A stretch of 64,000 bases of DNA, from NCBI GenBank assembly GCA_023014335.1, contig JAECYW010000011.1, positions 1,798,001-1,862,000 on the forward strand, written 5' to 3'. The DNA is from Galerina marginata (Eukaryota > Basidiomycota > Agaricomycetes > Agaricales > Galerinaceae). The notes under the pieces are model-generated. The model had not been told where the DNA came from and searched no databases. It was given only the letters and a program-made list of their open reading frames with translations. Both the position numbers and the translations under genes were made by a program. This document shows, piece after piece, positions 56,746 through 64,000 of the stretch. Positions within the stretch are counted from its first letter, which is position 1. Each line of letters opens with the position of its first letter.

Positions 56746-58988
56746 ATGCCTCCATGTCCAAACTGCCCAATCACTCGTCAGTATCTTGCTAAAACGTCCC
56801 GAACTGGCGTCGATATACTTTCCTCACGTCATGGCTTCCCGCCTCTCAGAACTCTCAGAGGCTTTACCAGTTACTCTACCAATGCTCTGCCTTCCGCAAA
56901 GACCCCTGCGGAATCATCTTCTCCGAAGCTTGAACCGTTGACTCTTCTTCACAAGACAACGAAACTACTGCCCCGTATCTACAAGCGCTCCGGTTTTCCA
57001 CGGTCTACCGAAACAGCACAACCTTGGGATTTGATCCTAAACGAAACGTTCAAGGACCTGTCTGCGACACCGCAAAGACCAGTGAAACTCGTAGGTTTGT
57101 GCTCTTCTCGAAACACTCGTGTTCGTGTCGCCTGAGCTGAAATGGACCAACAGTATGCGGCCTTGACGAATGGTCGGGTGCTCGAGACTTAGTAACCGCG
57201 CTCCTCTCAGACCCTCTGTCGTCAGATAGAAGACACAATGACGCCCTTAACAATAGATGGTCCGATCCTACTCGATACAAGGTCGAAATCTCGTATGTTT
57301 AAACCACACATGTTAAGGAGACATCTCTTCATGAAACAGAACAGATACAACACTGAACCGGATTCTTCATCGTCATCACTCAAATTGCCTTCTACATACC
57401 TTACACAGTTTTCGGTCCCTCTAGAAATCTCTGAACTACGACTGACTTCAGCGTCGGCCCCGATGCCTAACGACATAGTCTCACAAATCCTTGAAAATGC
57501 CGCAATTTTCAAAGCCGACATCCCCATCCTTGTGTTCAACCCCCTTACCACGCCATTGAGTGCGATTCTCAGCGCGCAATTGCCAAGGAACACGATTCTG
57601 GTGCTGAAATCAACCAATTCTCAGGCCGAATTGGATGCCATAATTCAACAGCAACCAGCGACCTCTTCGACATTGCGCGTCCCGAACACCAGGCCCCTTG
57701 ACATCATTGCCGTGGACCCTGGACGGGCAGTTCAAGCAATCACGGCTCTCCAAGCTGAACCTAATTCCTTGTCTGCCATACAGAAATATCAAGACGATTT
57801 TGTTGGCTCTCAACTATCTATGGTAACCCGCTCTTTAAAAAGCAAGCTAACAGTGAAGTCGCCATCAACTTCCGTGTGGCGGAAATTGGCGCTATGCCAC
57901 ATAGATGACGCGCTACATTGGTCCTCCTACCACATCTATCAAGTGCGGAATGAATTAGACAAAGCCTTCATTGACACAGGTCTTTTGAATGATAGGCTCG
58001 AAGAAGCGCTCGCAAAGGCGGAACGTGACGTTTTCGGACGTAAACACGGCAACAGCAACAAGTTGGTTCTCGATGAAGCTAGTGTGGCGATCGTACAAGC
58101 TGAAAAAGAGATGAAACCTGTAATGGATAGGCTGACTTGGTGGAAGATGATTTGGAGGGTGGACGAAATCAGCAGTATCATCAGTTCTGCCATCACACAA
58201 ACATGGTGCTACGAACTCGAAAAGAAGGTACTTTCAGCTTGAAATTTAGAAATGATGCCAAATTGACAACCAGAACAGTTGATTATGCATACAGGTCGTC
58301 TTGCAGTCCTTCAAGAACAAGTTTCAGAATCAGCAATATCATTACTTTTCACCCATCCTGCGGTATCTACAGCGGTCCTCCGCAATTCTCTGCTCCAGCT
58401 CAAGACATCTCCAACCTATTCTCTGACGCCTGAGATTCTAACTCAACCAATATTTTCACGTCGAAATCAGCTCATTGAGTATCCGACTACACGACTTCAT
58501 GTTGCCGGACAACGGGCAGTGCTCCAAATGACAGGTGGCATTGTCGGTGGAGTTGGGATTGGTTGGGCCGGATGGCTGGGTTGGCTTGTGGGGAGCGGAG
58601 AGGGATTACTCGGCTTCGTAGGGATGGAGACTGAAACCGCCATCGGGTTTGGCATCCTGAGCGCGGTGGCCAGCATTAGATGGGCTGCTGGGAGATGGGA
58701 AAAGGCGAAGAAGCGGTGGTGGCAAGATTGGACAAGGGTAGGAGAAGGACTTGACCGAGATCTCAAGGTATTTTGCAATGTCCTCCATTTGCCAAATGTG
58801 CTGACTTTCCGAAGGCGATTCTACAAGAATCGATGCACCAACAGGTCCTCGTCCTAGGGGAGGCAGCATGTGAGGGCATGTCACGGTTGATACGTTCCCG
58901 TGAAGAAGAGCTCTCTGAAGTTGGCACTGAGCTTCAGGAAGTACAAGCAGGATTGGATGGTATCATGCATGAGGGAGAAAAATCATAG
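56746..58988 (+). CDS. mitochondrial membrane protein, Mmc1-like
   Basis: Five exons join without correction: from 56746 to a donor near 57095, an exon at about 57160-57291, a long exon from about 57349 to 58227, an exon starting near 58281, and a last exon ending at 58988. The N-terminus is Arg/Ser/Thr-rich with few acids, like a mitochondrial targeting sequence. Blocks seen: CGLDEWSGARDLVTALLSDP, IPILVFNPLTTPLSAILSAQ, WRKLALCHIDDALHWSSYHI, DRLTWWKMIWRVDEISSIIS, LIMHTGRLAVLQEQVSESA. A glycine-rich double membrane segment follows (GGIVGGVGIGWAGWLGWLVG and ETAIGFGILSAVASIRWAAG), then a basic helix and a C-terminal coiled coil. This resembles the fungal Mmc1 family from memory. The mitochondrial location is well supported by sequence, the name less so. 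Confidence 0.6.
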
Positions 58989-59088
58989 TGTTGACCTTCG
59001 TGCATAGTGCAAAGTGTCTCCCTTTGGACGCCAATCCCACACTTGGGTAGGATAAACCCTATAGGGCCTTCTTCGTCACAAGCCCATT

Positions 59089-60044
59089 TCACGAGTGGGA
59101 AATAACAATGCGAGGAGTCTCGGGCATTGTCCTACTCGCGCCGACTTGATGGTCATTTTCATCATCGCTACCTCCTCCAATGTCGAATAATTCCTCTCGC
59201 TCGTCCCAGACATCCGTTAACCTTGGATTCTTGCCACCATTTTTCATTGAATGATTGTGTGTGGGCAATAGTTGTGTACCTTCAAGATCGTCCTCGTCTT
59301 CATCTTCGAAGTAGGTGACAGAACCTGACAAGGGCCGGTAGAGTCGTGCTATCTAGAAGGAGTGAATGAGGCTTTAAACGTGGCAGTTATAGGATCTACA
59401 AGATACCTCTTTCCTATGGCGATAATACCGCTCGAGATAATGTGCTAAACAGAGACCAAGTGTTGACCCCAGCAAATTTGCCTAAAGAAAGGTATTAGCA
59501 AATGCCTTGCCGAAATAAAGAATGTACACAGACAAGGATGTCGCCCCATTGAAATACCTTGTACTAAAATTTCAAGTTAGACCAGGTCAAGAAAACACCG
59601 TGCAGACTTAACTGGTAGAGCAGCTTGGACAAACTCGCTGAGGATGCCGCCGCCGAAGAAGCACGTAACAGTCGTAAACATTAAACCTGAATGTCTCCAG
59701 AACCATATTCTTCGTGCGCTTCTAAATTCGAATTTAATGGTCAGTTCTACGGGCATTTTTATTTTATGATTGTTATGACTGACTCTTCCACGTCAATGAT
59801 GAAATAGAAGACCGAAGTCGCGATGAAAAAACCGAGGAAGTGCAAAAGTTTGTCATTCAGCGGCAATGCTCTCGAGAAGTTGGTAAATCCGAGAAACGCC
59901 AGCACAACCATAATGATGCATGTAAAGATGAGAAACCACTGGAAACTGCAGTAAGCATCTGTCAAGTTGAACGCGGTTCTGAACTCACTGGGCGAATCCG
60001 TATTGGCAAGTCATATTTGGGTATATGAACTTTATGGGACTTCA
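59089..60044 (-). CDS. VanZ-like domain membrane protein
   Basis: Six exons read leftwards from ATG 60044 (MKSHKVHIPKYDLPIRIRP) to a stop at 59089, with no correction. Four hydrophobic segments: WFLIFTCIIMVVLAFLGF, LLHFLGFFIATSVFYFII, SGLMFTTVTCFFGGGILS and DILANLLGSTLGLCLAHYL. They carry the VanZ motifs (NDKLLHF at the start of helix 2; SEFVQAALPYKVFQWGDILA before helix 4). A cytosolic acidic tail follows (YFEDEDEDDLEGTQLLP). VanZ-like proteins are known from bacterial teicoplanin resistance; the fungal members are uncharacterised. Its short divergent promoter is shared with the candidate Rec114 gene. Confidence 0.82.
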
Positions 60045-60152
60045 TGATAGATTTTGCCAGTTTCGGTGGGATTTTTCGAACATCCTCTAGATTTGAAGGA
60101 AACATGTTGGAAGGACTGGTCGGTCGTGGTCGATGACAACTGTCTATTATAT

Positions 60153-60160
60153 TGACGTCA
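60153..60160. promoter_or_regulatory. TGACGTCA site in divergent promoter
   Basis: A perfect CRE/ATF palindrome between the VanZ-like gene (-) and the candidate Rec114 gene (+), with a further TGACGTA 10 bp away. Binding is inferred from sequence only. Confidence 0.4.
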
Positions 60161-60263
60161 AATAATGCTGACGTATTATTTGGTTGCCATCTTGAAGCCA
60201 AATATCATGCACAGCAACACGGCTAAATTTGAATCTGTTCAGGGACTTTCAACCGTTGCCAAG

Positions 60264-61704
60264 ATGAACCACTCAACCACAGGGTCATCAAGTTATATCC
60301 TTGCCAAATACTCTCGTTCGTACCCAACAAAAAGGACGATCCAGAAGGCTCAGATGGCCTCTCAAAATGGACCGGAACTGATGTCAGATTGGCAGCATTT
60401 TACGAATCCAACCATCCGCTTGGTCCTAGATGTGAAAACAACGAACAACGAGAGCGAAATTGAATCCGTCAGGCTTCGTATTCTCTGGCAGATTAATTCT
60501 GGTCTCGATAGTGGCTCAAATCAACCGGACGTTGTGTTTGCAAGTGTCTTTTTCTTGAAATCCTTGTATTTGTCTTGTGAAAATAGGCTCATCCGTGACG
60601 AAAATTAGGAAGACCTTGACCTCCTATCGTTCTCTGCTATCGCATCAGGTGTTGCCCGAAAGAATCAAACTGAAGGACTGCCACTGAAAGCCGTGTACCG
60701 TGATACTGTCGTTGGCATAAGATATCTACACTCCCGCGAGGATGGCACCGCACCTGTACGGTGACAAAAGCAGCACTATAATCCACCCAGCTCGCTAACC
60801 TGGGTCCTTTGCTCGCACAACATATGTAGGTATATCGTCGATTCCAGATCTCTTTTCAGACATCTTCAGAAGCTTCCAATTTCGTGGAGCTCATCAAACC
60901 TGTCTGCCCTTGCAAATTAAATCCAATCAATGGAGTTCAAGCAGCAGTAGCTCTATCTCAAAGCCAAATGCCTGTCATTCACAATCGGGCAACAATCCGA
61001 ACGCACGCAACAAACCTTGTTACGGTTAAATCCTTTCTTCCAGATCGTGGACCTCCATATACCTGCCCGCCCCCACCTCTTGCTACTCAGCAACGTATTC
61101 CTCTACCCTCGCATACACCTACTCACGAAATGCCTACGAAGCCCTTTACGTTGTCTTCTTCTCCCATGAGACACCCGGCGCCATCCGACACCCTGTCCAC
61201 TGTTTCTCTAGGTTCTACGAGTTCTTACAATAATAACCCAGCACAGATTTCCCTGAATAACAACCAAGCATATTTGCCTATTGCTCTGCCGCCTGGATCA
61301 AGAGAGAATCTGTTTGACGATAATCCCGACCCCGCTTCTCGCGCAATTCGAGCCAATTCTGTACCAGTAGTCACCACAGATCTTCCGAGTTCATCTATTC
61401 CTTCCCTCCCATGTTCAGGAAATTCAGCACAGGCATCGTGCCTGATATCCTCCTCTAGAACAGCCTCCGTTCCGGAAAACCAACGTGAGGAGGCCCAACC
61501 CCTCTTTCCCTCCTTCGAAGCTAGCTCAGTCTACAACATGCCGAATCGTACTCTTGAGCAAGTTATAGGAGAAATTATCCACGAAGACGGCTTTGTACAA
61601 CTGGTGAGCTTTTTGCTAACGGTTTACTGGTTTTAAATCAACTTTTCTAGTTGGAAAGAGTATCCGAGATGTTGACTGTAAGAACCGTCCTGGATACCGC
61701 TTGA
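60264..61704 (+). CDS. candidate Rec114-like meiotic recombination protein
   Basis: Exons join as follows: start to about 60542 (SSYILAKYSRSYPTKRTI; WQHFTNPTIRLVLDV), then SSSVTKIRKTLTSYRSLLSH, then AVYRDTVVGIRYLHSREDG, then VYRRFQISFQTSSEASNFVE followed by LIKPVCPCK and a long Ser/Pro-rich region, and a last exon ending RTLEQVIGEIIHEDGFVQL joined to LERVSEMLTVRTVLDTA. Rec114 proteins have an N-terminal PH-like fold beginning with an I-x-KYS-like strand, a disordered linker, and a short helical C-terminus that pairs with Mei4. This order and the terminal helices fit. Rec114 promotes Spo11 double-strand breaks in meiosis. Sequence conservation in the family is very low, so the call is tentative. 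Alternative in-frame ATGs lie at 60165 and 60207. Confidence 0.5.
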
Positions 61705-62375
61705 TACATATCTGTAGTCGGGTAGTCGAATGAATACTATTTCGTGACTACAAGACTGATGTACAAAATCGAGGTCTTTTCTATCAAGGTATTGGCTCCT
61801 TTGCAATGTCAAGGAAGGAAGAAGAGAACGAGAGGCTGCTAGGAGACAAAGGAGTGTTAGCAGAATAAAGCGTAGAGGGCTGCGCTTATGCTTTTGAAAT
61901 AAATAAATATGATCGCGCGCCTTACAACAAGCCCAACCCGACTGTGTAGCGTTAGAGCACACCACTAGATTAGCCAACAGACTAGCACATGGTAGAATAA
62001 ATAGTTTAGCCGTCCAACATAGGGAGTACGCCACAAAGGACGGATTTATACAAAAGAGAAATAACATTTACGACCGAGCATGCCGACGAAAACTAAAATC
62101 CGGAAACCCTATATCTTTCGCGTCAACTACTTCGTTCTCGTCCTTGACACACACGCGTAAATCTGAAAATTACTGCAGACGACCAGAGGTCTATCGCGTT
62201 GAAGCAATAAGGGCCAGTATATTTAAGGTAAAGACTATGTACAGAAGAATAAGTAGGTTAGAATGAAGTTAAGGAGCATGCAGGTAATCAAGGGGACGAA
62301 TAACACAGAGATTACAAAAGAGCATTATATATTCGTCGCATAGACAGAGAGAATAAGGATGGAAGGATAAGGAGC
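61705..62375. other. convergent intergenic region
   Basis: The 3' flanks of the candidate Rec114 gene (+) and the HicA-like gene (-). AT-rich, with scattered stops in all frames. The 435-nt open frame on the minus strand at 61633-62067 overlaps the end of the Rec114 candidate and looks like a chance reading. No repeat or RNA gene recognised. Confidence 0.45.
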
Positions 62376-64000
62376 TCAAACCCTCAAAAGATCCTCTTCG
62401 TCCCAACCATAGTACCGTTTCAATTTTTTGGCAAACTCTTTGAGCATGACAGGTTGCAAGGTTGGGTCAGGATGTGCTGAGTGAACATATGAGAATGGCA
62501 TTAATAAGAGATTTGCCCCGACTTACGCTTGTGGAATGTGATGGACTAAAAGGCAAAAACTGTGAAGCTTGAAGGATAGCCAACCAAATAAAAATCTGAC
62601 GTACCCTGTCGCCCTTGTTGGGTGGGTCAAATCGAACACTGGACCCAGCTGTGCTTGGGTCGTACGTAAAACCCATCTCCCGCATTAGCTAACGAGACAA
62701 TGAGAACATGAAAGGTGAATTGCATCAAAAATTGAACAGACCCTCAGGAAATTTTCCCATTTCATTGGGGCTCGACCATCGGTTTGATCTTCCTGTGTCT
62801 TGAGCAACTGGTGCATTAGAGTATTCGCCTTCTTGCCGAGGTTAGAGAACCAACTGCGCTTTGCATTCGCCGTGTCTCCTTCTTTCTCTTTTCCTCCACC
62901 AGAAATCTTGGAGAAGAACCCTGACTTTTTAGTGTCTGAGTTCGAGAATAAGGAAGCGTGATCTGGTCGCGATTTGACCTTCTTCTCCGTCCCAGTGTTC
63001 AACGATTTGAGATATGAATGGCCGGACTGAGTCGAAGTTTCGCCGATAGGAAGTGAGATCGTTGAAGCTGAATATGTCGCAGTAGTCTTGCTGATACTTG
63101 GTTTGGGAGAAGCCGGGGTCTGTGGAGCGACGGAAGGTGTTGTCTTAGGGGAAGAAATAGAACCGTCTAGCGATTGCTTGGTGGCCGAAGTTGCAATTGA
63201 ATCCAGTGACTGGAAAGATGGTGATGGAGAACCTGGCATATCAGATGCGGCCTTCTTTTTCTTTTTGGGTTTCTTCTTCTTCTTCTTGGGGCTGGATGGA
63301 GAGACGTCATCTACGTCTTCTACGTCCTCCACTGTAGCACGTTGGCTCTTGGGGGCTGGAGCGGCTAGGCAGTGCTTCAATATAAAGCAGTGGCAGTAGA
63401 TCTAACTGTTCTCTTACGTGCAGGGGTTGCGACGGGTGTTTTGGCAGGAACAGGTGCAGGTGCTGGTTTAGGCATCGTTTTCGGCACCGCCTTCGGGGCG
63501 CCACTGGGGGTTGCTCTGAAAGCACCACGAGTAGCGGGCGGGCGAGGCTCGGTCCTAGTCGCAGTCTTCAATTTGGGACTTGAGGAGAACATACGTCCTG
63601 AACGCAACTGATCAAAACTAGTTAACACGATTAGAGAAAGGCATACCTCTCAAAGAGCCTAGAATTTTCAAGAAAGGATTCCCCTTGCGATCTTCTTGAA
63701 GGAATGGATCAATCCCCGCAGGAGCATTTGGGTCAGAATTCAACCAATCGGCCTCAAGAGCTGCATCCATGGCTTCACGATGTAATTCACGAAGTTCGTC
63801 TTCTTCTTCGGTATTGTACCCGCTTTCAGCGTCACTGGCATCCTCTTCCTCATCCTCTTCGTCGTCGCTTTCGAGGTCAGAATCTTCGTCATCTGATGTA
63901 TTTGAGACAGATTGCAGGCCTGGCATAGAGCCGTCGCTATCTGAACCAGCAGTAATTGCAAGTGTTTTCTTTTTGGACTTGGACTTGGACTTGGCTCCAG
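62376..64000 (-). CDS. HicA/YcfA-like domain protein with acidic and Lys-rich linkers (5' end outside window)
   Basis: Read leftwards from the window edge. It begins with a basic and acidic stretch (KSKSKSKKKTLAITAGSDSD; SDLESDDEEDEEEDASDAES), then REAMDAALEADWL, an exon at 63607-63418 rich in Ala/Pro/Lys, and an exon with a poly-Lys run (KKKKKKPKKKKK), likely a nuclear signal. The C-terminus spans four exons: WENFLRLMREMGFTYDPSTA, GSSVRFDPPNKGDRSITFHK, PHPDPTLQPVMLKEFAKKLK, RYYGW. The pattern GF...GSS.rF...(hh)HKPHP..L resembles the HicA RNA-binding fold, known from bacterial mRNA interferases and common as a fused domain in fungi. One extra base (CC 63646-63647) sits exactly at a splice donor. 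Partial because the N-terminus is cut. Confidence 0.7.

Noticed and set aside
58200..58300. A frame shift in the Mmc1-like gene near the start of GRLAVLQEQ
   Set aside because: The acceptor ccagaacag just upstream joins LEKK to LIMHTGRLAV in phase, so the gene is intact.
61633..62067. A 144-codon minus-strand open frame
   Set aside because: It overlaps the last exon of the Rec114 candidate, has irregular hydrophobic composition and no splice or family support.
1..64000. CRISPR array or prokaryotic mobile element
   Set aside because: The sequence is clearly eukaryotic nuclear DNA with spliceosomal introns, and no regularly spaced repeats were found.

Overview
The window is nuclear DNA of a filamentous basidiomycete, most likely an Agaricomycete. 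Genes are dense and lie on both strands. They carry many short introns (about 45-70 nt, GT..AG), and the content is typical fungal housekeeping: Sey1, Prm1, Atg6, DNA polymerase kappa, F1-ATPase delta, glutamate-cysteine ligase, Mga2/Spt23, Nup50, a Gyp1-type RabGAP. There are no operons and no prokaryotic signals. I built exon structures by eye from reading frame, splice consensus and remembered family features. No database search was run.

Layout. 1-442: 3' end of an unrecognised gene. 1246-4328 (+): Sey1/RHD3-type ER-fusion GTPase. 5107-8557 (+): Prm1 plasma-membrane fusion protein. 8982-10918 (-): three WW domains plus a HECT-like domain without the active-site cysteine. 11394-12588 (-): secreted Ala/Pro-rich protein with repeated dibasic-flanked peptides. 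13806-14420 (+) and 18823-20581 (-): two convergent Hsp20-type paralogs around a 4.4-kb stretch with no recognisable gene. 21977-25615 (+): coiled-coil protein. 25662-31042 (-): AlkB-type dioxygenase. 31479-32120 (-): ATP synthase delta. 32387-35136 (-): glutamate-cysteine ligase. 35661-37384 (-): Atg6/Beclin. 38050-39981 (+): caspase-fold protein. 40107-41523: small ORF and a gene fragment bounded by a 54-bp direct repeat. 41668-44492 (+): DNA polymerase kappa. 44610-45368 (-): RraA-like. 45515-47639 (+): TBC RabGAP. 47789-50008 (-): Nup50-like. 50341-54280 (-): Mga2/Spt23. 55374-56342 (+): secreted double-psi beta-barrel protein. 56746-58988 (+): mitochondrial Mmc1-like. 59089-60044 (-): VanZ-like. 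60264-61704 (+): candidate Rec114. 62376-64000 (-): HicA-like domain protein, cut by the window edge.

The genes do not form one pathway. Several concern membranes (Sey1, Prm1, Mga2, Atg6, TBC, VanZ-like) and several genome maintenance (Pol kappa, AlkB-like, candidate Rec114).

A global property matters to any user. About 23 places across eleven genes need one base skipped to stay in frame. Every one is a +1 (one base too many), nearly always in a short homopolymer, on both strands, while introns and the remaining codons look intact. After skipping these bases, exon sums for Sey1, Prm1 and both Hsp20 genes become exact multiples of three. This looks like insertion-type consensus error rather than pseudogenes, so the affected genes are annotated as genes with frame corrections noted.
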